Shown: in pieces, positions 1 to 8,152 of the stretch
Layout: the number at the start of each line of letters is the position of its first letter
How positions within the stretch are numbered: the stretch's first letter is position 1
Assembly (NCBI RefSeq): GCF_900108345.1
Contig: NZ_FNVV01000013.1
Location: forward strand, 1,090,944 to 1,154,943
Reading direction: 5' to 3'
From: Bacteroides ndongoniae
Lineage (GTDB): Bacteria > Bacteroidota > Bacteroidia > Bacteroidales > Bacteroidaceae
DNA: 64,000 nucleotides
Translations under genes and position numbers: made by a program
Notes under the pieces: generated by a model
What the model was told of the DNA's origin: nothing
The model's input: only the letters and a program-made list of their open reading frames with translations
Database searches by the model: none

Positions 1-555
1 GGCGTTGACCAGCTGGCCTGTGGAGGCGATGGTATATTCGGTGACTGTCTCTCCGGTCAGCAGGTAGGTCAGGGCGTCGGGTATAAACAGTATTTTCTCC
101 GCACTGTCCAGTGCGCTGTTCTTGTCTCGTCGCATTGTGTCCAGCTGGAAAAGTGTGTTGAAGTTCATCACCTGGATGCCTGTCAGGTTGTAGACGTGTT
201 GGCGTGGGATACGCATAAAGAACTTTTCGGGTGCACCGTTGGTATGTGAATCCCGGTAGGAATAAGGCAGACGCATGAGTTGACCGTCTTTGCCTATGCA
301 TGCAAAATCTACTCCCCAGGTGTCTACTCCGATAGAAATGATTTCCACATCTTTTCTGTCAGATACCCGTTTTAATCCTTCAAGAATGTTGCGGTAGAGC
401 TCGTAGATGTCCCAATAGCAATGGCCGTTTACTTCAATCAGATGGTTGGGAAAGCGGTTGATTTCTTCCATTTCCCAACCTTCCGTTGTGAAGTTTCCTA
501 TGATGGTACGCCCACTGGTAGCCCCGAGGTCGACAGCAAAAAGGTATTGTTTCAT
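1..555 (-). CDS. rhaB: Rhamnulokinase, N-terminal part (cut by window edge)
   Basis: Cytoplasmic sugar kinase that phosphorylates L-rhamnulose with ATP in rhamnose catabolism. The frame opens at ATG 555-553 and runs off the left edge, giving 185 residues of an expected roughly 480. Visible features are the N-terminal ASKHA phosphate loop (VDLGATSGRT, residues about 9-18), the WGVDFACIG stretch and SYRDSHTNG, all typical of RhaB within the FGGY family. A -7 promoter box lies just upstream. The rest of a rhamnose operon would lie to the left, outside the window. The family call is firm; the stop and C-terminal domain cannot be seen. Confidence 0.9.
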   Translation of the reverse strand, partial: MKQYLFAVDLGATSGRTIIGNFTTEGWEMEEINRFPNHLIEVNGHCYWDIYELYRNILEGLKRVSDRKDVEIISIGVDTWGVDFACIGKDGQLMRLPYSYRDSHTNGAPEKFFMRIPRQHVYNLTGIQVMNFNTLFQLDTMRRDKNSALDSAEKILFIPDALTYLLTGETVTEYTIASTGQLVNA

Positions 556-572
556 AGCTATTCGTTTTTCTG

Positions 573-580
573 CAAAAATA
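573..580 (-). promoter_or_regulatory. -7 promoter box of rhaB
   Basis: Reads TATTTTTG on the minus strand, matching the Bacteroidota -7 consensus TAnnTTTG. It sits 17 bases upstream of the rhaB ATG, implying a very short leader. No convincing -33 TTTG is seen 19-21 bases further up. Confidence 0.5.
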
Positions 581-663
581 GCAGTTTATGTCCGAGCCGT
601 TCATGTGCTTTTTGACCTTAAAAGTAAGTAATGTGGCAGAAATAATACGGTAGAATTTTTTTC

Positions 664-716
664 TTAACTGGAGAAATATTTTTTCCCAGTTAGGGAAAAA
701 TATTTTTCTAACTGGG
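664..716. repeat. AT-rich intergenic inverted repeat, copy 1
   Basis: The block alternates CTAACTGG/CCCAGTTAG half-sites with A/T runs (GGGAAAAATATTTTTC). It can fold back on itself around the centre of GGGAAAAATATTTTTC. About 40 bases from position 664 closely resemble 31046-31085, the sequence into which the IS66 element inserted. It lies between the rhaB leader and tRNA-Ala and carries no gene. Confidence 0.6.
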
Positions 717-779
717 CAGAAAAAGATAGGGTAGTAAGCATAAAAAAAGAGGGTGTATCTTTCGGTACATCCTCTTTCG

Positions 780-853
780 TGGAGCATAGCGGACTCGAAC
801 CGCTCACCTCGACACTGCCAGTGTCGCGCTCTAGCCAGATGAGCTAATACCCC
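780..853 (-). tRNA. tRNA-Ala (anticodon GGC)
   Basis: A 74-nt cloverleaf on the minus strand. The acceptor stem is GGGGTAT against ATGCTCC, with two G-T pairs. The D arm is AGCTCATCTGGCTAGAGC. The anticodon stem CGACA/TGTCG encloses the loop CTGGCAG, giving anticodon GGC (alanine codons GCC/GCT). The T arm AGCGG-TTCGAGT-CCGCT is followed by discriminator A. The 3' CCA is not encoded. A TATATTTG promoter box lies upstream at 905-912. Confidence 0.93.
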
Positions 854-904
854 AATTTAAGCGTCATTGAAACGTTTGCGGAACGTTTTCTTGTTTTGAC
901 GGCG

Positions 905-912
905 CAAATATA
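905..912 (-). promoter_or_regulatory. -7 promoter box of tRNA-Ala
   Basis: TATATTTG on the minus strand matches TAnnTTTG and is about 50 bases upstream of the mature tRNA 5' end. It lies only 23 bases from a plus-strand box (936-943), so the tRNA and the DUF4286-ruvC group appear to fire from back-to-back promoters. Confidence 0.55.
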
Positions 913-935
913 ATGCATAATTCTGAAATAATTGC

Positions 936-943
936 TATGTTTG
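936..943 (+). promoter_or_regulatory. -7 promoter box of the DUF4286-ruvC group
   Basis: TATGTTTG matches TAnnTTTG. A transcript from here would begin near 950. That rules out the ATG at 913 as the start of the next gene and supports the ATG at 967. Confidence 0.5.
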
Positions 944-966
944 CGGAGAAAAATAAGAAAAAAGTT

Positions 967-1269
967 ATGCTGGTCTATAATACAACCTATCATGTGGAAG
1001 ACGGGCAGGAGAAATATTTCCTGATTTGGATGCAGGAATACTACTTGCCCGAAGTGGAGAAAACAGGGATATTGCGCTCACCGCGTATTACTCGCATCTT
1101 GAGCCATCGCGAAGAAGGCAACTGCTATTCTGTGCAGTTCGAGGTAGAAGATTCTGCCAGTCTGCACCGCTGGCACACCGAACAGGGCGTGAAACTGAAT
1201 GAGGAGATGATGAAGCTGTTCAAAGACAAAGTAGTGGGCTTCCCTACACTGATGGAGGTAATCGTGTGA
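967..1269 (+). CDS. DUF4286 family protein
   Basis: A 100-residue cytoplasmic protein of unknown function. It begins [12 protein letters not shown] and contains the segment [14 protein letters not shown], both characteristic of DUF4286, a small alpha/beta family common next to ruvC in Bacteroidota. A longer frame opens at ATG 913, but a -7 promoter box at 936-943 lies inside that extension, so the start at 967 is preferred. The stop TGA overlaps the ruvC start by one base (TGATG), so the two are translationally coupled. Function is unknown; a link to DNA repair is suggested only by position. Confidence 0.8.
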   Translation: MLVYNTTYHVEDGQEKYFLIWMQEYYLPEVEKTGILRSPRITRILSHREEGNCYSVQFEVEDSASLHRWHTEQGVKLNEEMMKLFKDKVVGFPTLMEVIV

Positions 1270-1835
1270 TGCAGCCGGTAAAGGAAAAAATCATTCTGGG
1301 CATCGACCCGGGAACTACCATCATGGGATATGGCGTTTTGCGGGTGACGGGTGTCAAGCCCGAGATGATAGCGATGGGCATCATTGACCTGCGTAAGTTT
1401 GGCGACCACTACCTGAAATTGCGGCATATCCACGAACGGGTGTTGAGCATCATCGAGAGCTATCTGCCCGACGAAGTGGCCATCGAAGCACCTTTTTTCG
1501 GTAAGAACGTGCAGTCCATGCTGAAACTGGGACGGGCACAGGGAGTAGCCATGGCGGCAGCATTGAGTCGCGACATCCCGATTACGGAATATGCCCCGCT
1601 GAAGATAAAGATGGCTATCACGGGCAACGGGCAGGCTTCGAAAGAGCAGGTGGCCGATATGTTGCAGCGCATGTTGCACTTCAGTAAGGCCGATATGCCT
1701 ACCTTTATGGATGCTACCGATGCTCTGGCAGCCGCCTATTGCCACTACCTGCAGATGGGGCGTCCGGCAGTGGAGAAAAGCTATCGTGGATGGAAAGACT
1801 TCATCGCCAAGAATCCCGACAAGGTAAAAGGATAG
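1269..1835 (+). CDS. ruvC: Holliday junction endonuclease RuvC
   Basis: Resolves four-way DNA junctions during recombination, acting with RuvAB. The 188-residue protein shows the four acidic catalytic residues of the family: D13 in GIDPGTT, E73 in IEAPFFGKN, and D148/D151 in [12 protein letters not shown], with the same spacing as the E. coli residues D7, E66, D138 and D141. The ATG at 1269 overlaps the upstream stop codon (TGATG); a GTG at 1266 would add one residue. It is the second gene of a rightward group followed 47 bases later by pullulanase. The call is firm. Confidence 0.95.
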   Translation: MQPVKEKIILGIDPGTTIMGYGVLRVTGVKPEMIAMGIIDLRKFGDHYLKLRHIHERVLSIIESYLPDEVAIEAPFFGKNVQSMLKLGRAQGVAMAAALSRDIPITEYAPLKIKMAITGNGQASKEQVADMLQRMLHFSKADMPTFMDATDALAAAYCHYLQMGRPAVEKSYRGWKDFIAKNPDKVKG

Positions 1836-1882
1836 ACAGGAACAAATGGACGAAATTATTGAAACAATAAAATAATAACAGT

Positions 1883-3883
1883 ATGGTGAAGCTGAACGAT
1901 TTGGTAATCATTGGAGTAGCGGCGGCCACAGTTGTCAGTTGTGCTCCGGCAAAGAATGAATACACTTCTTTTGAACTTTATCCGGTACGTTCCGGCAGTC
2001 TGACCGAGATGGAGTATGCGCCCGAAGCAACTCAGTTTACGCTGTGGGCACCCACAGCCGACGAAGTACGCCTGATGCTTTACGAGGCAGGCGAAGGTGG
2101 ACATGCCTACGAGACCGTCAGCATGGAACGGGCCGAGGAAGGTACCTGGAAGACAAAAGTAGAAAAAGACCTGAAAGGGAAATTCTACACCTTCAACGTG
2201 AAGATAGACGGAAAGTGGCAAGGCGATACTCCCGGTATCAACGCCAAGGCAGTAGGAGTGAACGGCAAGCGTGCTGCCATCATCGACTTGCGCGAGACCG
2301 ATCCCGAAGGATGGGCCGAGGACAAGCGTCCGCCGCTGGCAAGTCCTGCTGACATTATCATTTATGAAGTGCATCACCGCGACTTCTCCGTACATCCTTC
2401 ATCGGGCATCGAGCATAAGGGCAAGTTCCTGGCCATGACCGAGACCGGTACGAAGAACCCCGGCGGAATGGCTACCGGCATCGACCACCTGAAGGAACTG
2501 GGTGTGACGCACGTGCATATCCTGCCTTCGTACGACTATGCTTCGGTCGATGAGACCCGTCTGGATGAAAACAAATACAACTGGGGCTACGACCCATTGA
2601 ACTACAATGTGCCCGAAGGCTCTTATTCTATCGATCCCTATCGTCCGGAAGTCCGTATCCGCGAGTTCAAGCAGATGGTGCAGGCTTTGCACAAGGCAGG
2701 CATCCGCGTAGTGCTTGATGTTGTTTATAACCATACGTTCAACACAGCCGAAAGCAATTTCGAACGTACCGTGCCCGGTTACTTCTATCGTCAGCGGCCT
2801 GATGGTACACTGGCCGACGCTTCGGCTTGTGGCAACGAGACGGCAAGCAACCGCCCCATGATGCGCAAGTACATGATCGAGTCAGTGCTCTACTGGATCA
2901 ACGAATATCACATCGACGGTTTCCGTTTCGATCTGATGGGCATCCACGACATCGAAACGATGAACGAAATACGTAAGGCCGCTTCGGCTATCGATCCTAC
3001 CATATTTATATATGGTGAAGGTTGGGCTGCTTCGGCACCGCAGATGCCCGAAGATTCGCTGGCCATGAAAGCCAACACTTACAAGATGCCTGGCATCGCC
3101 GCTTTCTCCGATGAGATGCGTGATGCTCTCCGAGGACCTTTCAACAACAACGAGCAAGGCGCATTTCTGGCCGGACTGCCGGGTGGAGAAGAAAGCATCA
3201 AGTTTGGCATTGCAGGTGCTGTAAAGCATCCGCAGATTAACAACGACTCGGTGAATTACAGCAAGGCTCCCTGGGCCGGACAGCCTACGCAGATGATCAG
3301 CTACGTGTCGTGTCACGACGATATGTGTCTGGTAGACCGCCTGAAGGCAAGTGTACCCGGCATCACGCCTGAAGAACTGGTACGCTTAGACAAGCTGGCA
3401 CAGACGGCTGTGTTCACCTCGCAGGGCGTCCCCTTCATCTATGCCGGTGAAGAAGTGATGCGCGACAAGAAAGGCGTGCACAACAGCTATCAGAGTCCGG
3501 ACTCCATCAACGCTATCGACTGGGATCGCAAGACGCTCAATGCCGACGCATTTGCCTACTACAAGGGGCTGATACAGTTGCGCCGCAATCATCCGGCCTT
3601 CCGTCTGGGCGATGCCGAACTGGTAAGAAAGCATCTGGAGTTCCTGCCTGTCGAAGGTACGAACCTCGTGGCTTACCGCTTGAAGGATCACGCTGGAGGC
3701 GATACATGGAAAGACATCATCGTAGTGCTGAATGCCCGCCGCGAGTCAGCCTCCCTGTCGGTACCCGAAGGCAAATATACAGTTGTTTGTCAGAACGGTT
3801 TAGTCAACGAAAAAGGGTTGGCGACAGTCTATGGCCCCTCGCTGACGGTAGCGCCGCAGTCGGCCATGATCATATATCAGTAA
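1883..3883 (+). CDS. pulA: Type I pullulanase lipoprotein (GH13)
   Basis: A secreted alpha-1,6-debranching enzyme for pullulan and branched starch or glycogen. The 666-residue protein has a lipoprotein signal with lipobox VVSC (C20), so it is probably anchored in the envelope. A CBM48-type beta-sandwich spans roughly residues 40-130, followed by the GH13 barrel. Seen are the pullulanase motif YNWGYDP, region I DVVYNHT, region II GFRFDLMG with the nucleophile candidate D350, region III YGEGWA with acid/base candidate E379, and YVSCHDD. Length fits bacterial type I pullulanases. It sits 47 bases after ruvC and 14 bases before an ABC ATPase gene, with no starch-utilisation (sus) genes nearby, so it is likely a solitary housekeeping copy. 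Confidence 0.92.
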   Translation: MVKLNDLVIIGVAAATVVSCAPAKNEYTSFELYPVRSGSLTEMEYAPEATQFTLWAPTADEVRLMLYEAGEGGHAYETVSMERAEEGTWKTKVEKDLKGKFYTFNVKIDGKWQGDTPGINAKAVGVNGKRAAIIDLRETDPEGWAEDKRPPLASPADIIIYEVHHRDFSVHPSSGIEHKGKFLAMTETGTKNPGGMATGIDHLKELGVTHVHILPSYDYASVDETRLDENKYNWGYDPLNYNVPEGSYSIDPYRPEVRIREFKQMVQALHKAGIRVVLDVVYNHTFNTAESNFERTVPGYFYRQRPDGTLADASACGNETASNRPMMRKYMIESVLYWINEYHIDGFRFDLMGIHDIETMNEIRKAASAIDPTIFIYGEGWAASAPQMPEDSLAMKANTYKMPGIAAFSDEMRDALRGPFNNNEQGAFLAGLPGGEESIKFGIAGAVKHPQINNDSVNYSKAPWAGQPTQMISYVSCHDDMCLVDRLKASVPGITPEELVRLDKLAQTAVFTSQGVPFIYAGEEVMRDKKGVHNSYQSPDSINAIDWDRKTLNADAFAYYKGLIQLRRNHPAFRLGDAELVRKHLEFLPVEGTNLVAYRLKDHAGGDTWKDIIVVLNARRESASLSVPEGKYTVVCQNGLVNEKGLATVYGPSLTVAPQSAMIIYQ

Positions 3884-3897
3884 TTTATTTCTATAAT

Positions 3898-5349
3898 ATG
3901 CCACATTATACAATACATGTAGCGGGGGGCGTCGTACGCAACCCGCTTGTGCGTTTGGCCCGTCCCGTTTCACTCGATTTCATGGACGGGGAGCACATCG
4001 CCATTGTCGGCCCCAACGGAGCCGGTAAGAGTCTGCTGGTCGATATGCTGACAGGCAAATATCCTTTGTACGAAGGTGAATTGTCTTACGACTTTTCTCC
4101 TTCGGCTTCGAAAGCGGTTTATGATAATATCAAATACATAGCCTTTCGCGACACGTACGGGTCGGCCGACGCCAACTATTACTACCAGCAACGTTGGAAT
4201 GCACACGATCAGGACGATGCCCCCGTGGTACGCGACCTGTTGGGGACGATCAAGGATGATGCCCTGAAGCAACAGCTATTCGACCTGTTCCGCATCGAAC
4301 CAATGCTGGAAAAGAAAATCATCCTGCTTTCCAGCGGAGAGTTGCGCAAGTTCCAGCTGACCAAGACGCTGCTGACTTCGCCCCGCATCCTTATTATGGA
4401 CAATCCTTTCATCGGCCTCGATGCGGCGACACGCGATCTGCTGTTCCATCTGTTGGACGAACTGACGCGGCTTGCTTCGTTGCAGATTGTGCTGGTACTC
4501 TCGATGCTCGACGACATCCCATCGTTCATCACCCATGTAGTGCCCGTCAGCAACCGGACGGTTGGTCCCAAGATGACGCGCGAGGAGTATCTGAAGGCCT
4601 TCCGCGAGCAGGACACAGCCCAGTCGTTCGACGAACTGCAACAACGCATCCTGAACTATCCCTACGAACACGCCAACTACGATTCCGCCGAGGTAGTCCG
4701 GCTGAACAAGGTAAGCATCCGTTATGGCGACCGTACTATCCTGAAGGACCTTGACTGGACCGTTATGCGCGGCCAGAAGTGGGCACTGAGTGGCGAAAAT
4801 GGTGCGGGAAAGTCGACCCTGCTCAGTCTGGTGTGCGCCGATAATCCCCAGTCGTATGCCTGCGATATCAGCCTGTTCGGACGCAAGCGCGGTTCGGGCG
4901 AGAGCATCTGGGAGATAAAGAAACACATCGGCTACGTCAGCCCCGAGATGCACCGCGCTTATCTGAAGAACCTGCCTGCCATCGAGATTGTGGCTTCGGG
5001 TCTGCACGACAGCATCGGACTGTACAAGCGTCCCAAGGAAGAACAGATGTCGGTATGCGAGTGGTGGATGGACATATTCGGCATTGCCGCCCTGAAGGAC
5101 CGTCCGTTCCTGCAGCTGTCCAGTGGCGAACAACGGCTGGCCTTGCTGGCACGTGCTTTTGTGAAGGACCCGGAACTGCTGATTCTTGACGAGCCATTGC
5201 ATGGGCTGGATACCTACAACCGCCGGCGGGTGAAGAAGGTGATCGAAGCCTTCTGCCAGCGACGCGACAAGACGCTGATCATGGTTACTCACTACGAAAA
5301 CGAGCTACCTGCCACGATAACCCATCGTCTGCATCTGGAACGCCATTAA
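3898..5349 (+). CDS. Double ABC ATPase, ModF/PhrA-like
   Basis: A 483-residue soluble protein with two fused ATP-binding cassettes and no membrane segment. Cassette 1 has Walker A GPNGAGKS (residues about 38-45), signature LSSGELRKFQL and Walker B ILIMDNPFIGLD. Cassette 2 has GENGAGKST (about 299-307), signature LSSGEQRLALLARAF and Walker B LLILDEPLHGLD. This architecture and length match ModF (also called PhrA) of enterobacteria, loosely linked to molybdate regulation or photorepair but not biochemically defined. Note D rather than E after Walker B in cassette 1 (MDNP), which suggests weaker hydrolysis there. The frame is open from 3706, but ATG 3898, 14 bases after pulA stops, is the sensible start. 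No permease or binding protein gene adjoins it. Confidence 0.8.
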   Translation: MPHYTIHVAGGVVRNPLVRLARPVSLDFMDGEHIAIVGPNGAGKSLLVDMLTGKYPLYEGELSYDFSPSASKAVYDNIKYIAFRDTYGSADANYYYQQRWNAHDQDDAPVVRDLLGTIKDDALKQQLFDLFRIEPMLEKKIILLSSGELRKFQLTKTLLTSPRILIMDNPFIGLDAATRDLLFHLLDELTRLASLQIVLVLSMLDDIPSFITHVVPVSNRTVGPKMTREEYLKAFREQDTAQSFDELQQRILNYPYEHANYDSAEVVRLNKVSIRYGDRTILKDLDWTVMRGQKWALSGENGAGKSTLLSLVCADNPQSYACDISLFGRKRGSGESIWEIKKHIGYVSPEMHRAYLKNLPAIEIVASGLHDSIGLYKRPKEEQMSVCEWWMDIFGIAALKDRPFLQLSSGEQRLALLARAFVKDPELLILDEPLHGLDTYNRRRVKKVIEAFCQRRDKTLIMVTHYENELPATITHRLHLERH

Positions 5350-5370
5350 GGCGGATGCCGACCCTTTCTG

Positions 5371-5424
5371 ATGTCCCTGTATGCTGGTCTGTATTGCTCC
5401 AGATGCAGGGCATTTTTCGTTTTT
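5371..5424 (+). terminator. Rho-independent terminator after the ABC ATPase gene
   Basis: A bulged stem pairing ATGTCCCTGTAT...CTGG with CCAG...TGCAGGGCAT around a loop of about 11 bases, followed by TTTTTCGTTTTTC. It closes the DUF4286-ruvC-pulA-ATPase group. Confidence 0.75.
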
Positions 5425-5515
5425 CTTTCAGCATCATGACCGGAAATAGAAATAAAAAGCCTATTTTTGTCCGGAATATCAGATTCTTAGATAAAAAGTA
5501 GCTAGAAAAGACACC

Positions 5516-7429
5516 ATGAAAGAAAGACTCATTGCATTCCTCAAGACATATCTTCTGTTCGTCTGTATCTTCGTTGTGCAGAAGCCGTTGTTCATGCTCT
5601 GCTATCATTCGCTGTATGCCGATGCCTCGTGGAAGGACTGGCTGCAGGTGATGTGGCACGGCCTTCCGCTCGACCTGTCGCTGGCAGGATACTTGACGCT
5701 GATTCCCGGGCTGCTGGCCATTGTGACCGTATGGACACTGTCGGGAGCTTTGCACCGCATCTGGAAGGGGTATTTCCTGTTCATATCCATATTGCTTTCC
5801 GTTATTTTCGTGGTCGACCTTGCTTTATACGGCTACTGGGGCTTCCGTCTTGATGCTACTCCGCTGTTTTACTTCTTTTCCTCGCCTAAGGAGGCGATGG
5901 CTAGTGTCAGTGTGTGGTTTGTGTTGGGCGGATTACTCGTCATGGCGGTGTATGCCATGTTGCTGTACTGGCTTTTCCGTGTGTTGCTGATAGGGAAGAA
6001 GTACCGCCAGATGAAGCTGCCTTACCATCGTCTGGGCATGTCGTTCCTGCTGCTTCTGCTGACGGGATTGCTGTTTATCCCTATCCGTGGGGGCTTTACG
6101 GTTTCTACCATGAACACTGGGAAGGTCTATTTCAGCACCAATATCCTGCTGAACCATGCTGCTACCAACCCGGCCTTCAGCCTGATGGAGTCGTTGTCCA
6201 AGCAGAAAGACTTTGCCAGCCAGTACCGCTTCATGGAGCCGGACGAGGCCGACCGGCTGTTTGCCACCCTGGTTGACCCGTCTGTCGAAGGAGCTGTACA
6301 GCCTGCCGACTCGCTGCTTGCCCTGTCTGCCGATTCGCTGACCATGGCCGGCCGCACCCTGTTCAACACGCAGCGGCCCGACGTGTGCATCGTGATTCTG
6401 GAAGGCTTCTCTTCGCGGCTGATGGCGACGCTGGGCGGCACGCCCGACATTGCGGTGCAGATGGACAGCCTGACCCGCGAAGCTGTGCTGTTCACCAACT
6501 TCTATGCAAACAGCTTTCGTACCGACCGCGGACTTGTATCGATACTGAGCGGTTATCCGGCACAGCCCACGACAAGCATCATGAAATATCCGCGTAAAAC
6601 GCAGAACCTGCCTGCCATAGCCCGCAGCCTGAAGAAGGCAGGCTACAGTGCCAAGTACTACTATGGTGGTGATGCCGACTTCACCAACATGCGCTCGTAC
6701 CTGATGTCGTCGGGCTTCGAAGACATTGTCTCCGATGTGGATTTCCCTGTTTCCGACCGTCTGAGCAAGTGGGGCGTGCACGACCATCTGGTATTCCGCC
6801 GCCTGCTGGACGACCTGAAGGAAGAGGCTGCCACCCTTCCTGCCTCCGACGGACAGCAGCAGCCTGCCTATCGCGTCATTCAGACCTCCAGCAGTCACGA
6901 GCCCTTCGAAGTGCCCTACCGCCGTTTAGAGAACAACGCCATGAACTCGTTTGCCTACACCGACAGTTGTGTGGGCGACTTCATAAGGCAATACCGTGAG
7001 TTACCCCAGTGGAAAAACACCGTCGTGCTGCTTGTCCCCGACCACTTGGGAGCTACGCCCGAACCGGTGAACAACTTCATGATCGAACGTTACCAGATCC
7101 CTCTGCTGATGGTGGGCGGTGCCATCGAGAAGCCGCGCCGCATCGATGTCTATGGCTCGCAGCAGGACATTGCCGCAACGCTGCTGGCACAGTTAGGTTT
7201 GCCGCACGGCGAATTTGTGTTCAGCAAGGACCTGATGAACCCGGCATCGCCCCATTTCGCCTTCTTCACCGTGCCCGATGCCTTCGGTATGGCTACTGCC
7301 GACAACCGTTTGATATTCGACAACCAGTCGGGCAAGGTCGTCCTTGACGAAGGAGAGCACAAGGGATCCAATCTGCGTGCAGGCGAGGCCTATCTGCAGA
7401 AGTTGTACGACGACCTGGCAACCCGATGA
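5516..7429 (+). CDS. LTA-synthase/sulfatase-family membrane transferase
   Basis: A 637-residue inner-membrane protein with about five N-terminal membrane segments (to about residue 190) and a large periplasmic alkaline-phosphatase-fold domain. The presumed nucleophile is T336 in NSFRTDRGL, preceded by the metal-binding start VILEGFSSRL. A second metal site is suggested by LLVPDHLG and TSSSHEPF. Family members transfer phosphoglycerol or phosphoethanolamine to envelope glycans or lipids; Gram-negative Bacteroides have no lipoteichoic acid, so the acceptor here is not known. The next gene, 39 bases downstream, is a PAP2 phosphatase, which suggests a shared role in lipid A or phospholipid head-group remodelling (inference). 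Confidence 0.82.
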   Translation: MKERLIAFLKTYLLFVCIFVVQKPLFMLCYHSLYADASWKDWLQVMWHGLPLDLSLAGYLTLIPGLLAIVTVWTLSGALHRIWKGYFLFISILLSVIFVVDLALYGYWGFRLDATPLFYFFSSPKEAMASVSVWFVLGGLLVMAVYAMLLYWLFRVLLIGKKYRQMKLPYHRLGMSFLLLLLTGLLFIPIRGGFTVSTMNTGKVYFSTNILLNHAATNPAFSLMESLSKQKDFASQYRFMEPDEADRLFATLVDPSVEGAVQPADSLLALSADSLTMAGRTLFNTQRPDVCIVILEGFSSRLMATLGGTPDIAVQMDSLTREAVLFTNFYANSFRTDRGLVSILSGYPAQPTTSIMKYPRKTQNLPAIARSLKKAGYSAKYYYGGDADFTNMRSYLMSSGFEDIVSDVDFPVSDRLSKWGVHDHLVFRRLLDDLKEEAATLPASDGQQQPAYRVIQTSSSHEPFEVPYRRLENNAMNSFAYTDSCVGDFIRQYRELPQWKNTVVLLVPDHLGATPEPVNNFMIERYQIPLLMVGGAIEKPRRIDVYGSQQDIAATLLAQLGLPHGEFVFSKDLMNPASPHFAFFTVPDAFGMATADNRLIFDNQSGKVVLDEGEHKGSNLRAGEAYLQKLYDDLATR

Positions 7430-7468
7430 ATCACTGAACCGATAACCCTAAACAACAGAACCCGAGAG

Positions 7469-8137
7469 ATGATGTTAATTGACTTTTTGTCGGCCTTGTC
7501 CGATGCGGACACCGATTTGCTGCTGGCTATCAACGGATGGCGTGCCGAGTGGGCCGATTACTTTATGTATGCTTTCAGCGGCAAGTTGGTGTGGATTCCC
7601 ATGTATGCCGCCATATTGTACGTGATATTCCGCAACGTGGGATGGAAGACGGCATTAGGTTGCATCGTCACGGTAGCGTTGACTATCACCTTTGCCGACC
7701 AGGTATGCGCCACCCTGATTCGTCCGGTGGCATGCCGTCTTCGCCCGGCCAATTTAGAGAACCCCATTTCGGACTTGGTGCAGATTGTGAACGGTTACCG
7801 GGGCGGTCGCTACGGTTTCCCCTCCTGCCACGCCGCCAACACGTTCGGACTGGCTTTCTTCGTCTTCTATATATTCCGTAACCGCCTGCTCACGGCGTTC
7901 ATCATGTTTTGGGCGCTGCTGACCTGCTACTCGCGTTCGTACCTGGGCGTTCACTACCCCGGCGACCTGCTGGCAGGTGCTTTGGTAGGCTTTGCGGGAG
8001 CCAGCCTGTGCTACTGGCTGTTTGTCAAGCTCGGCAAGTATCGGCGGAAGGAGTTCCGCGAGACGTGGGTTCCGATAGCGGTGGGCGGCATCACGATAGG
8101 GTGCATACTGGTGTATGCCTTGGTGAAGAGCTGTTGA
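7469..8137 (+). CDS. PAP2-family membrane phosphatase
   Basis: A 222-residue membrane protein with about six hydrophobic segments and the three-part PAP2 active site: RPVACRLRP, GFPSCH (near residue 118) and SRSYLGVHYPGD. The C-terminal histidine-aspartate pair and the PSCH histidine form the catalytic centre in this superfamily. Substrates could be lipid A phosphates (LpxE/LpxF type), undecaprenyl diphosphate or phosphatidylglycerophosphate; the sequence alone does not decide. It probably forms an operon with the LTA-synthase-like gene upstream. Two adjacent ATGs (7469 and 7472) could serve as the start. It ends 15 bases before the convergent beta-barrel gene. Confidence 0.85.
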   Translation: MMLIDFLSALSDADTDLLLAINGWRAEWADYFMYAFSGKLVWIPMYAAILYVIFRNVGWKTALGCIVTVALTITFADQVCATLIRPVACRLRPANLENPISDLVQIVNGYRGGRYGFPSCHAANTFGLAFFVFYIFRNRLLTAFIMFWALLTCYSRSYLGVHYPGDLLAGALVGFAGASLCYWLFVKLGKYRRKEFRETWVPIAVGGITIGCILVYALVKSC

Positions 8138-8152
8138 CCGGAACTTCCCGTA

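Noticed and set aside
3706..3897. N-terminal extension of the ABC ATPase to 3706
   Set aside because: It would overlap the well-supported 3' end of the pullulanase gene in another frame and has no family content.
4276..5292. A 338-codon minus-strand frame opposite the ABC ATPase
   Set aside because: The plus strand has two complete sets of ATPase motifs; the antisense product has none.
8138..8152. A gene or terminator between the PAP2 phosphatase and the beta-barrel gene
   Set aside because: Only 15 bases separate the convergent stops and no hairpin is present.
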